NCBI GenBank assembly: GCA_050485485.1
Contig: JBJHBM010000002.1
Location: 1 to 64,000 of the forward strand
Length of the DNA stretch: 64,000 bases
From: WHSO01 sp050485485
Lineage (GTDB): Bacteria; Pseudomonadota; Alphaproteobacteria; SMXQ01
Reading direction: 5' to 3'
The position numbers and the translations under genes are program-made. Numbering within the stretch: position 1 is the first letter of the stretch; every line of letters begins with the position of its first letter. Below, piece by piece: positions 1-8,930 of this stretch. The notes under the pieces were generated by a model, which did not search any database, was not told where the DNA came from, and was given only the letters and a program-made list of their open reading frames with translations.

Positions 1-140
1 GCCGCGGCCCGGTAGAGCCGCCCCGAATCGAGCCGCGCGAAGCCGTAGTGGCGCGCCAGCCGCTCGGCCAGCGTGCCCTTGCCCGAGGCCGCCGGCCCGT
101 CGATGGCGACCACGAAGGGGGCGGCCCCGGCCCCGGTCAT
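1..140 (-). CDS. cmk: Cytidylate kinase (partial, N-terminal end only)
   Basis: The reverse strand from 140 reads MTGAGAAPFVVAIDGPAASG and continues with KGTLAERLARHYGF and a LDSGRLYR segment. This is the P-loop and NMP-binding start of CMP kinase, which phosphorylates CMP/dCMP for nucleotide supply. About 46 residues are visible; the rest lies beyond the left edge. Its ATG overlaps the aroA stop codon as ATGA (137-140), so the two are translationally coupled, the usual alphaproteobacterial aroA-cmk arrangement (often followed by rpsA, outside this window). Confidence 0.9.
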   Translation of the reverse strand, partial: MTGAGAAPFVVAIDGPAASGKGTLAERLARHYGFARLDSGRLYRAA

Positions 141-1489
141 GCCGGCTCGGGCACGCCGATGTCGGCGCCGATTCCGGTCATCAGCGCCTCGAAACCCGGG
201 AAGGAGGTGGCGATGGCGCGGCCGTCGTCGATCCGCACCGGCGCCCTCGTGGCGAGCCCCGCCACCAGGAACGACATGGCGATGCGGTGGTCGTAATGGG
301 TGGCGACGGTGGCGCCGCCCGCGAGCCCGCCGCCGCCGCCCGTCACCGCGAGCGTGTCGCCGACCTCGCGCACGGTGGCGCCGATCCGCTCCAGGCCGCG
401 GCAGATGGCGGCGAGCCGGTCGGATTCCTTGACCCTGAGCTCGGCGAGACCGTGCATCACGGTGGTGCCCTCGGCGCAGGCGGCGGCGACGGCGAGGATC
501 GGATATTCGTCGATCATGGAGGGCGCGCGCGCCGCCGGCACCTCGACGCCCTTGAGGCGCGAGGCGCGCACCACGATGTCGGCGACCGGTTCGCCCGCTT
601 CCTCGCGCGCGTCGGCGAACGCGATCTCGGCGCCCATTTCGCGCAGCGTCCGGTAGAGGCCGACGCGCAGCGGGTTGATGCCGACGCCGCGGACGGTCAG
701 CTCGGAGCCCGGCACCACCAGCGCGGCCACCACGGCGAAGGCGGCCGAGGATGGGTCGCCCGGCACCGTCACCGGCCGCCCGACGAGCTCCGGCTGGCCG
801 GCGAGCGCGATGCGCTTCGCGCCGCCGGGCGCGTCGGCGATTTCGAGAGTCGCGCCGAAGTTGGCGAGCATCAGCTCGGTGTGGTCGCGGGTCGCCTCGG
901 GCTCGATCACGGTGGTGACGCCGGGCGCGTTGAGCCCCGCGAGCAGGATCGCCGACTTGACCTGGGCGGAGGGCACCGGCAGGCGGTACTCGATCGGCAC
1001 CGGCAGGCGCGCGCCCGCGATCAGCATCGGCAGGCGCCCGCCCGGCTGCGCCTCGAAGCGCGCGCCCATCCGCGACAGCGGCTCGATCACGCGTAGCATC
1101 GGGCGCCTGCACAGCGAGGCGTCGCCCGTCATGTGGGCGCTGAAGGGGTGCGTCGCGACGAGGCCCGCCATCAGCCGCGCGCCGGTGCCCGAGTTGCCCA
1201 TGTCGAGCACGCCGTCGGGCGCGGCGAGCGCGCCGACGCCGACGCCCAGCACCTCGTAGGTGGCGGCGTCGCGGCGCGTCACCGTCACGCCCATGCGGCG
1301 CAGCGCGGCGGCGGTGGCGAGCACGTCCTCGCCTTCCAGCAGGCCTTCGATGCGCGTGCGCCCGGTGGCGACGGCGCCGATCATCAGCGCGCGGTGCGAG
1401 ATCGACTTGTCCCCCGGTACGCGGATATCGCCCGCGAGCGCACCCGAGGCGCGCGCGATCATGGGACGGAGCGGAGAGGAATCGGACAT
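137..1489 (-). CDS. aroA: 3-phosphoshikimate 1-carboxyvinyltransferase (EPSP synthase)
   Basis: 450 residues, normal length for the family. It transfers the enolpyruvyl group of PEP to shikimate-3-phosphate, the sixth shikimate-pathway step, in the cytoplasm. Visible motifs are GDKSISHRALM near residues 26-36 (K28, S29, R33 bind substrate), a NSGTGARLMAG loop, PSAQVKSAILLAGL, and RVKESDRLAAI near the C-terminus. The start at 1489 has no strong Shine-Dalgarno; another in-frame ATG at 1462 gives a protein nine residues shorter and cannot be excluded. It is followed by cmk with a 4-base overlap and is divergent from the zinc-ribbon gene at 1703. Confidence 0.95.
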   Translation of the reverse strand: MSDSSPLRPMIARASGALAGDIRVPGDKSISHRALMIGAVATGRTRIEGLLEGEDVLATAAALRRMGVTVTRRDAATYEVLGVGVGALAAPDGVLDMGNSGTGARLMAGLVATHPFSAHMTGDASLCRRPMLRVIEPLSRMGARFEAQPGGRLPMLIAGARLPVPIEYRLPVPSAQVKSAILLAGLNAPGVTTVIEPEATRDHTELMLANFGATLEIADAPGGAKRIALAGQPELVGRPVTVPGDPSSAAFAVVAALVVPGSELTVRGVGINPLRVGLYRTLREMGAEIAFADAREEAGEPVADIVVRASRLKGVEVPAARAPSMIDEYPILAVAAACAEGTTVMHGLAELRVKESDRLAAICRGLERIGATVREVGDTLAVTGGGGGLAGGATVATHYDHRIAMSFLVAGLATRAPVRIDDGRAIATSFPGFEALMTGIGADIGVPEPA

Positions 1490-1702
1490 GGCGTTTCGTG
1501 CTGCGGCTGGACGGTGCGTTCCGGGCGGTTGCGCGGGGCGTGCTCGGGCCCTTCCTTTAGCACATGCGCCGCGCGCTGTCGTTACGGCCGGCGGCGCGTC
1601 AAATTTGCTTTTGACAGCGTTCGGGGATCATGGCAATTGGCTAACCGTGTTCAGGAAATGGCGGGTGCCCGCGCCCGCCGCGATTCAGTCGGAGGTGGTT
1701 TC

Positions 1703-2065
1703 GTGACGAAACCGGAATGGGGACAGAAGCGCACGTGTCAGGACTGCGGCGCGAAGTTCTACGACATGCTGCGCACGCCGATCGTCTGCCCCAAGTGCGG
1801 TGCCGAGTTCGCGGCGGTCGCGGCGAAGCCGAAGCGTCCGAAGCCCGAGGTCAAGGTCGAGGCGCCGCCCAAGAAGAAGAAGCCCGAAGCCGCGGAGGTC
1901 GACGCCGAGCTCGCCGACGACGAGGATCTCGACGATCTTGAGGAGATCTCCGACGACGAGGAGGAGGAGGACGAGGACCTCATCGAGGACGCGTCCGACC
2001 TCGGCGACGACGACGAGGACGTGGCCGAGGTGATGGAAAAGATCGACGGCAAGAAGGACGTTTGA
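1703..2065 (+). CDS. FYDLN-type acidic zinc-ribbon protein (TIGR02300-like)
   Basis: 120 residues starting at GTG, with a clear ribosome site GGAGGTGG at 1691-1698. The N-terminus VTKPEWGQKRTCQDCGAKFY contains one CxxC pair and CPKCGAEF a second, forming a rubredoxin-like zinc ribbon. After a Lys/Pro-rich linker the last third is almost entirely Asp/Glu. This matches the alphaproteobacterial TIGR02300 family, whose function is unknown. A TTGACA hexamer at 1611-1616 could belong to its promoter, but no good -10 follows at 17 bp. The divergent aroA and downstream tRNA-Ala are typical neighbours. Confidence 0.88.
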   Translation: MTKPEWGQKRTCQDCGAKFYDMLRTPIVCPKCGAEFAAVAAKPKRPKPEVKVEAPPKKKKPEAAEVDAELADDEDLDDLEEISDDEEEEDEDLIEDASDLGDDDEDVAEVMEKIDGKKDV

Positions 2066-2134
2066 GGCGCGCCCATCCGCGTCGCCCGTTTTTTTCCCGT
2101 TCCCGGCCGTCCTGCCCGCGCGCCGTTTTTTCTC

Positions 2135-2164
2135 TTGCGCGGGGCTCAAGGCCGACCCTATGTT
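2135..2164 (+). promoter_or_regulatory. Candidate promoter for tRNA-Ala
   Basis: TTGCGC (2135-2140) and TATGTT (2159-2164) are separated by 18 bases and lie about 60 bases before the tRNA. The hexamers only partly match the sigma-70 consensus, so this is tentative. Confidence 0.4.
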
Positions 2165-2225
2165 CGCCCCCCGTGGCCGCCCGGCCCCCGCGCCCGGCGC
2201 GGAGTCGCGGGCGCCAGCGCAATTC

Positions 2226-2301
<76 letters not shown>

Positions 2302-2306
2302 GTTCC

Positions 2307-2337
2307 CGAAAGGCCCGGCCCCGCTCCGGGCCTTTCG
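2307..2337 (+). terminator. Terminator hairpin after tRNA-Ala
   Basis: A 12-bp perfect stem CGAAAGGCCCGG / CCGGGCCTTTCG with a 7-base loop sits six bases after the tRNA CCA end. The following tract is TCC-rich rather than a pure U run, so strength is uncertain. Confidence 0.65.
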
Positions 2338-2355
2338 TCCGTCCGGTGCTGAACC

Positions 2356-2391
2356 CCGCCTGAACGGCCCCTTCGGGCCGGGTTCAGGCGG
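2356..2391. repeat. Nested inverted repeat
   Basis: CCGCCTGAAC (2356-2365) is the exact complement of GTTCAGGCGG (2382-2391). Between them GGCCC-CTTC-GGGCC (2366-2379) forms a second hairpin. It lies between the tRNA terminator and the next gene and may be a further terminator or leader structure. Confidence 0.5.
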
Positions 2392-2423
2392 CCCGCGCCA
2401 GGCTGTCGCCATCGTCGCCAACG

Positions 2424-3110
2424 ATGGAGATCGCCATGACGATCCGCACCGTTCCGTTCCGCCCCGTTCCGTTCCGCCCCGCCTCCCTCGCGGCCTGCGC
2501 CGCCGCCGCCCTGATGCTGTCCCTCGCCCCGGCCGCCGCGCAGTCTTACGGCCATCGCGCTGCTCCGCCCCAGGCGGCCGCCAAGGGCGCTTATGCCGCA
2601 CCCGCCCGCCACCAGGTGGAGCGCCGCCACCGGGCGGAGCGCCATCCCTCGCTGCGCGAGCGCCGCTACCGCAGCCCGATCGTCCACCACCACGTCATCC
2701 ACGTTCCGCCCCGGCGGGTGCGCCATTACCGCCGGATCGTCGTGGTGCGGCCGTGGGGCCACTGGTATCGTGGCTACGGCTTCTACCGGCGCGATGCCGA
2801 CGCATGGCGCTGGCTCGCGTTCACCGCGATCACCGTGCGCCTCGTCGATTTTATGAGCGAGAGCCAGCAGCGCACCTACGAGGCGGCTCAGGTCCGGGCG
2901 ACCGCGGCACCGCTCGGCCAGCCGGTCCGGTGGCATTCGGGCACGGCCCACGGCGCCGTGACGGCGCTTGCCGAAGGCACGTCCGCCCACGGCCATTACT
3001 GCCGCGAGTTCCAGCACACCGTCACCATCGGCGGCCGCAGCGAGCGGGCCTACGGCACCGCCTGTCGCCAGCCGGACGGCGCCTGGCAGGTGGTGTCGTC
3101 GGGCCAGTGA
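2424..3110 (+). CDS. Secreted protein with 17-kDa surface-antigen-like C-terminus
   Basis: 228 residues. The N-terminus has basic residues and a hydrophobic stretch ending in APAAAQ, a likely signal peptide cleaved near residue 40. The middle is very rich in Arg, His and Tyr (for example RHYRRIVVVRPWGHWYRGYG). The C-terminal 60 residues (YCREFQHTVTIGGRSERAYG, then TACRQPDGAWQVV) match the conserved end of Rickettsia 17-kDa-type surface antigens, with two cysteines that could pair. Probably periplasmic or outer-membrane associated; function unknown. An ATG at 2436 is an alternative start. Confidence 0.75.
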   Translation: MEIAMTIRTVPFRPVPFRPASLAACAAAALMLSLAPAAAQSYGHRAAPPQAAAKGAYAAPARHQVERRHRAERHPSLRERRYRSPIVHHHVIHVPPRRVRHYRRIVVVRPWGHWYRGYGFYRRDADAWRWLAFTAITVRLVDFMSESQQRTYEAAQVRATAAPLGQPVRWHSGTAHGAVTALAEGTSAHGHYCREFQHTVTIGGRSERAYGTACRQPDGAWQVVSSGQ

Positions 3111-3279
3111 GCGCCGCTGCCGTCGGGGAGGCTGTCGCCGAGACCTTGATTCTCCGCCGCTCCGCCCCATCTAGGCGGTGGCGGCGCCATGACGGGCCGC
3201 CGCGGCCGTCGCCGATCGCGGGCGCCCTTCGGGGGCTTGCGGGCGGGTCGCCCGGATCTCGCTCCGTAGGAGGAGATGG

Positions 3280-3699
3280 ATGACGCGAGGCAGCATCTTC
3301 AATTCGCCGTTCCTGCTCGGCTTCGATGCGTTCGAGGAGGCCCTCGACCGCATCGCCAAGTCGGCGCCCGACGGCTATCCCCCCTACAACGTCGAGGCGG
3401 TCGCCCCCGACCGTCTCAGGATCACCCTCGCGGTCGCGGGGTTCGACGAGGACGACCTCTCGGTCTCGATCGAGAACAACGAGCTCAAGATCGTCGGCCG
3501 CCAGGCCGAGGACGGCGAGCGCGTGTTCCTCCACCGCGGCATCGCCGCGCGCCAGTTCCAGCGCCGTTTCGTGCTGGCGGACGGCATGCAGGTCGTGGAC
3601 GCGCATCTCGACAAGGGCCTGCTGCACGTCGATCTCGTGCGCCCGCAGCCCGAGGAGGTGGTCCAGGCGATCAAGATCCGCAAGGCCCGCGACGGCTGA
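3280..3699 (+). CDS. Small heat-shock protein, Hsp20/IbpA-like
   Basis: 139 residues with a strong ribosome site TAGGAGGAG just before the ATG. The N-terminal FDAFEEALDRIAKSAPDGYPPYNVE is the class A (IbpA/HspA) signature. The alpha-crystallin domain spans about residues 30-130, with VAGFDEDDLSV, ELKIVGRQ and the G-L hairpin GLLHVDL. It holds unfolding proteins in the cytoplasm independently of ATP. A second, different Hsp20 lies at 54368. No convincing ROSE thermometer was recognised in the leader. Confidence 0.9.
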   Translation: MTRGSIFNSPFLLGFDAFEEALDRIAKSAPDGYPPYNVEAVAPDRLRITLAVAGFDEDDLSVSIENNELKIVGRQAEDGERVFLHRGIAARQFQRRFVLADGMQVVDAHLDKGLLHVDLVRPQPEEVVQAIKIRKARDG

Positions 3700-3799
3700 A
3701 TCCGGGTTTCCCGGTTCCCGCCGCAGTTTCGTAAACGAGGCATTAAGGCAATGCCGGTTAGGATTGCCGCCTCGGTGAGTAGCCCGTGAGGCATGCACC

Positions 3800-4024
3800 A
3801 TGACCGATATGAACACGATCGAACGGAGCCGCATCATGTCCGATCAGGATCTCGCCCTGCTCGGCATGCAGCATATCGCCTACCTCAAGCCGGTGGCGAC
3901 CGACGGCGGTACGGCCTATTCCATCCATGCCGCGGACGGCACGCGCATCGCGCTGATGGACGACCGCGACCTGGCCCTGGCCGCGATCCTGCAGCACGAC
4001 ATGCAGCCTGTGGCGCTCAATTAG
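3800..4024 (+). CDS. DUF1150 family protein
   Basis: 74 residues. The core LALLGMQHIAYLKPV, YSIHAADGTRIALMDDRDLA and ILQHDMQPVALN match the small alphaproteobacterial DUF1150 family, usually found directly behind an Hsp20 gene as here. Function is unknown. There are in-frame ATGs at 3800, 3809 and 3836; the family usually starts around the last, so the N-terminus is uncertain by up to 12 residues. A strong bidirectional terminator follows. Confidence 0.8.
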   Translation: MTDMNTIERSRIMSDQDLALLGMQHIAYLKPVATDGGTAYSIHAADGTRIALMDDRDLALAAILQHDMQPVALN

Positions 4025-4057
4025 GGGATGTCCGCGCCGTCCTGGCGACGGCCCATG

Positions 4058-4095
4058 CGAAACGCCCCGCGCGGTTTCCCGCGCGGGGCGTTTCG
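4058..4095. terminator. Bidirectional terminator between DUF1150 gene and ptsN
   Basis: A perfect 17-bp stem begins CGAAACGCCCCGCGCGG and closes on the 4-base loop TTTC. It lies between two convergent genes, with A residues at one end and T residues at the other, so it can serve both strands. Confidence 0.85.
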
Positions 4096-4113
4096 AGTCC
4101 GGATGGGAACGCT

Positions 4114-4578
4114 TCAGGCGGCGTGGCTCGCCGGCGCCTCGGTGAGGAGCGCGTAGATCGCTTCCGCCGTGTCGGAGCCACGCAGCTTCTCGCACATCTC
4201 GCGGTCGCGCAGCTGCCGCGACACCCGCGCCAGCGCCTTGAGGTGGTCGGCGCCCGCGGTTTCGGGCGCGAGCAGCAGGAAGATCAGGTCCACCGGCTGC
4301 TCGTCCACCGAATCGAAGTCCACCGGCTGCTCGAGCCTGGCGAAGAGACCGTGGAGCCCCTTGAGGCCGGGCAGCTTGCCGTGGGGGATGGCGACGCCGC
4401 CGCCGACGCCGGTGGTGCCGAGCCGTTCGCGCTCCAGCAGCACCTCGAAGATCTGACGTTCGGGTGCGCCGGTCGCCTCGGCGCCGTAACGCGCCAACTC
4501 CTGCAGTGCCTGCTTCTTACTCGTGACCCTGAAATTCGGAATGATGGTCGAAGGGGTGATCAGATCACTGATATCCAC
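4114..4578 (-). CDS. ptsN: Nitrogen-PTS EIIA component PtsN
   Basis: 154 residues, the usual length. The GTG start at 4578 is chosen because AAGGA lies seven bases upstream and the family begins MDISDLITP; longer reading into the upstream region is not supported. The conserved phospho-acceptor histidine is in GGGVAIPHGKLPGL. PtsN ends the nitrogen-related phosphotransfer chain (PtsP-NPr-PtsN) and regulates rather than transports. It lies downstream of rpoN on the same strand, as in most Proteobacteria, but without the hpf gene usually found between them. Confidence 0.93.
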   Translation of the reverse strand: MDISDLITPSTIIPNFRVTSKKQALQELARYGAEATGAPERQIFEVLLERERLGTTGVGGGVAIPHGKLPGLKGLHGLFARLEQPVDFDSVDEQPVDLIFLLLAPETAGADHLKALARVSRQLRDREMCEKLRGSDTAEAIYALLTEAPASHAA

Positions 4579-4859
4579 TGCCAAGTCCTTCGTTGGGGAA
4601 AAGCGCCGCGGTCGTCCCGGTATAGCGGTTGCGGCTCGTTCGGTGTTCGCTCGGGGGCGTCTTGCGCCCTTCACGGCTGTCCACGTCGTTATCGACACAT
4701 CTGCCGGAGCCGCTCGCGGCGTCCCCGGCGGGGTCCGGCCTTCATATGTTCGGCAGCCCACCCTTCATGATGCGCGCACCATATGGTGCCGGAGCGTGGA
4801 AAGTCAATAGAACCCGGAAAAACGGGTAACACATTGATAATGAACATATAAAAAGGACT

Positions 4860-6443
4860 TCAGAGAGTGATCGCCTTCTCCCGCCGGCGCTGGGAGGAGG
4901 AGGGAATCCGCATCGCTTCCCGGTATTTGGCGACGGTGCGCCGGGCGATCTCCACCCCTTCCGCCGACAGGATCGTGACGATGCGGTCGTCGGACAGGAC
5001 GGCGTGGGGCGTTTCCCGCTCGATCAGTTCGCGGATGCGGTGGCGCACCGCTTCGGCGGAATGGGCGCCGCTGCCGGAGTTCGACGCGATGGCGGCGGTG
5101 AAGAAGTACTTGAGCTCGAACACGCCGCGCGGCGTCGCCATGAACTTGGACGAGGTGACGCGGCTCACGGTCGATTCGTGCATGCCGATGGCGTCCGCCA
5201 CGTCGCGCAGCGTCAGGGGCTTGAGATGCTGCACGCCCTTGTCGAGGAAGGCGCCCTGGGCGCGCACGATCTCGCTCGCGACCTTGAGGATGGTCGTGGC
5301 GCGCTGGTGCAGGGCACGCACCAGCCAGTTGGCGGACGTCAGCCGTTCCGAGAGGTAGTCGCGATCCGTCCTGGTGCGCGCCGAGGCGCGTATCTCGGCG
5401 TAATAGCTCTGATTGACCAGCACGCGCGGCAGGGTCTCGGCGTTCAGCTCCACCTGCCAGGCGCCGTCGGCACGGGCCCGTACCAGGATGTCGGGCACCA
5501 CGGTCTGCACCACCTCCGACGTGAAGCGCAGGCCCGGCTTGGGATCGAGCGCGCGAATCTCCGCCACCATCCCGGCGAGGTCCTCGTCGTCCACCCGGCA
5601 CAGGCGCTTGAGCAGCGGAACGTCGCGCCGCGCCAGCGCGTCCAGGTTGGCGACCAGCGCCTGCATGGCGGGGTCGAAGCGGTCGCGGTCGCGCAATTGC
5701 AGCGCGAGGCATTCGGCGAGATCGCGCGCATAGACCCCGGCGGGATCGAAGCGCTGGCAGCGCGCCAGCACCGTCTCGGTCTCGGCTTCGGGAACCCCGA
5801 GCTTGGCGGCGATCTCGGAAAGCGGCTGGGTCAGGTAGCCGGCCTCGTCGAGCGCGTCGGTGAGCGCCGCTGCGACCAGGCGCGCGGCGGGCGAGGACAG
5901 CTCGACGTTGATCTGGAAGGCGAGGTGGTCGCGCAGCGATTCCGCGCCCGCGAGCCGCTCCTCGAGCGACAGCCCCTCGCCGTCGAAGCCGCCGCCGCCC
6001 CAGTCGGAGAACTGCTCGGGCGCACGCTCCTCGCGCCCGTCGGGGCGCTCGCGGGCGTCGTCGGCCCAGACGTTCTCGTAGTCGGTGTCGAGCGGCGCCT
6101 CGGCGCTGCCGGGCATGTGCTCGGCCGCGGCGAGCTCGGCGGAATCGCGCGGCTCGGGCGCCTCTTCGCCACCTGCCGCCATGGCCGCCTCGCCCTCCGC
6201 GCCGTCGCCCTCCGCGCCGCCGCCCGCCTCGCCCTCCGCGCCGTCGCCCGCCGGCGCTTCCGGGCGTTCGAAGCCGCCGTCCGGGTCCTCGCGCTCGAGC
6301 AGCGGGTTCTGCTCGACCTCGCTCTCGACGAAGGCGGAGAGCTCCTGGTTGGAAAGCTGCAGCAGCTTGATGGCCTGCTGCAGCTGCGGCGTCATCACGA
6401 GCGCCGTGGTCTGCCGGAGGGCAAGTCTGGGTGCGATCGCCAT
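4860..6443 (-). CDS. rpoN: RNA polymerase sigma-54 factor
   Basis: 527 residues from the ATG at 6443. Region I (residues 1-50) has LALRQTTALVMTPQLQQAIKLLQLS, the activator-interacting Gln/Leu segment. Region II is an unusually repetitive acidic Gly/Glu/Ala linker (about 65-150). The core-binding domain follows, then a helix-turn-helix (MHESTVSRVTSSKFM) and the RpoN box ARRTVAKYREAM close to the C-terminus, which reads the -24 element. It directs transcription of nitrogen and other activator-dependent promoters. The open frame extends upstream of 6443 but that part overlaps lptB and is not coding. Confidence 0.95.
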   Translation of the reverse strand: MAIAPRLALRQTTALVMTPQLQQAIKLLQLSNQELSAFVESEVEQNPLLEREDPDGGFERPEAPAGDGAEGEAGGGAEGDGAEGEAAMAAGGEEAPEPRDSAELAAAEHMPGSAEAPLDTDYENVWADDARERPDGREERAPEQFSDWGGGGFDGEGLSLEERLAGAESLRDHLAFQINVELSSPAARLVAAALTDALDEAGYLTQPLSEIAAKLGVPEAETETVLARCQRFDPAGVYARDLAECLALQLRDRDRFDPAMQALVANLDALARRDVPLLKRLCRVDDEDLAGMVAEIRALDPKPGLRFTSEVVQTVVPDILVRARADGAWQVELNAETLPRVLVNQSYYAEIRASARTRTDRDYLSERLTSANWLVRALHQRATTILKVASEIVRAQGAFLDKGVQHLKPLTLRDVADAIGMHESTVSRVTSSKFMATPRGVFELKYFFTAAIASNSGSGAHSAEAVRHRIRELIERETPHAVLSDDRIVTILSAEGVEIARRTVAKYREAMRIPSSSQRRREKAITL

Positions 6444-6454
6444 GACTGGAAGCC

Positions 6455-7285
<831 letters not shown>

Positions 7286-7325
7286 GCCCCTATTATTGGC
7301 CTAATTCTTGCTTTTTAGTGAAGCG

Positions 7326-8225
7326 CTAATTGGCCGGACGGGGATTTTCCGGCTTTTTTTCCGGCTCGATCAGGGCCTGGACCGGCGCGTTGGCCCCCGA
7401 CAGGATGCGCGAGATGCCAGTCGCGAAGTTCACTTCCGCGAACTCGCCGTTGAGCTGGTTGTCGTCCCGCGTGATCCGGACGCCGCCCCACAGGTGGGCG
7501 AGGTCGCGCCCTGGGAAATAGGCGCCGCGCGCGCCGCGCGAAACCTCGCCCGGGCGCGTCACCACCACGTTGCCGAATGCCTCCATGCGCTCGATCGACT
7601 GGCCCCCGGACTGGCCGCCGCCCTGCCCGGACGCCGGGGCCGGGGCGGCGCCGTCGCGGAAATAAGCGGTGAGCACGTCGGCGCGCACGGTACGGTCGGT
7701 GCCCGGCGCCGCCTTCTTGCCCTTGGGGGGCAGCGGCTTCGAGACCGCGTTGCCGCGTGCGACCGCGAGGTTCTTCTCCTCGTAGTACTCGAGCGAATCG
7801 CGCGCGGTGATGACCTCGGTCGCCGTCACCAGGCGGAGCGCCGAACCGGTCATCACCAGCACGCCCTTGCGCACGTCGTAGACCGCCTTGTCGCCGTAGG
7901 CGGTCTCGTTCGGCGAGACGATGCGCACGCGGCCGATCGCGTCGAGGCGGTAGACTTCGGTGCCGCCGCCCGCCACCTCCTCGTAGAAGGCGATCAGCGT
8001 GTCGCCGTAGACCGTGGTGGTGCCCTGGATCGCGCGCGCGTTGCCGCGCGCGACGTACTGGCGGTCGTTCTGGTTCCACTCGATGCCGTCGTCGGCATAG
8101 ACCTCGATCGGCTTGTCGCTACGCGCGCCGAGGCCGAGGCCCTGGCCGCCCTGCGCCAGCGCCGCGCCGGCGACGAACAGCGCCGCGAGCGCGACGGCGG
8201 TCGCCGCGAGGCGCGCCCGCGCCAT
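7326..8225 (-). CDS. lptA: LPS transport periplasmic protein LptA (OstA-like)
   Basis: 299 residues from the ATG at 8225. Signal peptide MARARLAATAVALAALFVAG ending at ALAQ. The mature part has the OstA/LptA jellyroll repeats (DKPIEVYADDGIEWNQNDRQ, ARGNARAIQGTTTVYGDTL, YLARGN-like turns later). It bridges LPS across the periplasm. It is longer than E. coli LptA (about 185) because of Gly/Ser and Lys/Pro-rich insertions, common in alphaproteobacteria. Its start shares one base with the lptC stop (TGATG). Confidence 0.9.
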   Translation of the reverse strand: MARARLAATAVALAALFVAGAALAQGGQGLGLGARSDKPIEVYADDGIEWNQNDRQYVARGNARAIQGTTTVYGDTLIAFYEEVAGGGTEVYRLDAIGRVRIVSPNETAYGDKAVYDVRKGVLVMTGSALRLVTATEVITARDSLEYYEEKNLAVARGNAVSKPLPPKGKKAAPGTDRTVRADVLTAYFRDGAAPAPASGQGGGQSGGQSIERMEAFGNVVVTRPGEVSRGARGAYFPGRDLAHLWGGVRITRDDNQLNGEFAEVNFATGISRILSGANAPVQALIEPEKKPENPRPAN

Positions 8226-8929
8226 CAGTTGGTCCTCGCGGGCGCGGCCGCGGGCGGCCTGGCGCGGTGCAGCGTGAGATGCGCCTTGCCGGTGAAGATC
8301 ACCCGGTTGCCTTCGTCGAGCACGCGGAATCCCTCGGAGGTGATGTCGGCGGTCGGGCCGTGGCCCGTCACCGGATCGTGGCCCTCGGCGGTCGAGTCCC
8401 TGAGGTCGATATGCGCGGTCTCGGAAGCGAACTCGAGGCCGGAATCGTGGAACAGGCTGACGCCGCCGGAAAGGTCGAGCTTCTGGCTCTCCTGGCGGTA
8501 GAGGCCGGCGGGCGCGGTGAGCGCCACCCAGGCGCCGCTCGCCATGTTCATGTCGCCCTTGGGCTCGGTGAGGTGGATCAGGTCGGCGCCGGGGCGGTCC
8601 TGCAGGGCGCTTTCGGCCGTGACGAGGTACGGCAGCTTGGCGCGCGAGCGTCCGGCATAGCGCGCGTTCACCATCCGCAGGTTGCGCGCGTCCTCGAGCT
8701 CGACGCTGGAGAAGCCGATGCGGAAGCCGGGGTCGATGTGCGGCAGCTGCGACCACAGCACCACCAGCCCCATCAGCGCGACGGCCGCGAGCGGCAGCGC
8801 GACCTTGAGCAGCGAGACGGTGCGCCCCCGGCTCCAGCGCCGCAGCCCGCGCGCGAGCCACAGGCGCGCCGCGCCCCTGCCGGCCCGGCCCGGGGGAACG
8901 CCGTTCGCGGGGTCCGCCGCCACGGCCAC
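8225..8929 (-). CDS. lptC: LPS export protein LptC
   Basis: 234 residues starting at GTG. After a basic cytoplasmic segment there is a single membrane anchor (VSLLKVALPLAAVALMGLVV, about 39-58) followed by a periplasmic beta domain with FSSVELEDARNLRMVNARY, typical of alphaproteobacterial LptC. It passes LPS from LptBFG to LptA. It starts one base after the kdsD stop codon and its own stop overlaps the lptA start, indicating tight coupling. Confidence 0.88.
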   Translation of the reverse strand: MAVAADPANGVPPGRAGRGAARLWLARGLRRWSRGRTVSLLKVALPLAAVALMGLVVLWSQLPHIDPGFRIGFSSVELEDARNLRMVNARYAGRSRAKLPYLVTAESALQDRPGADLIHLTEPKGDMNMASGAWVALTAPAGLYRQESQKLDLSGGVSLFHDSGLEFASETAHIDLRDSTAEGHDPVTGHGPTADITSEGFRVLDEGNRVIFTGKAHLTLHRARPPAAAPARTN

Positions 8930-8930
8930 C

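Noticed and set aside
1611..1639. Full sigma-70 promoter for the zinc-ribbon gene
   Set aside because: TTGACA is perfect, but the sequence 17 bases on (CAATTG) is too far from TATAAT to call.
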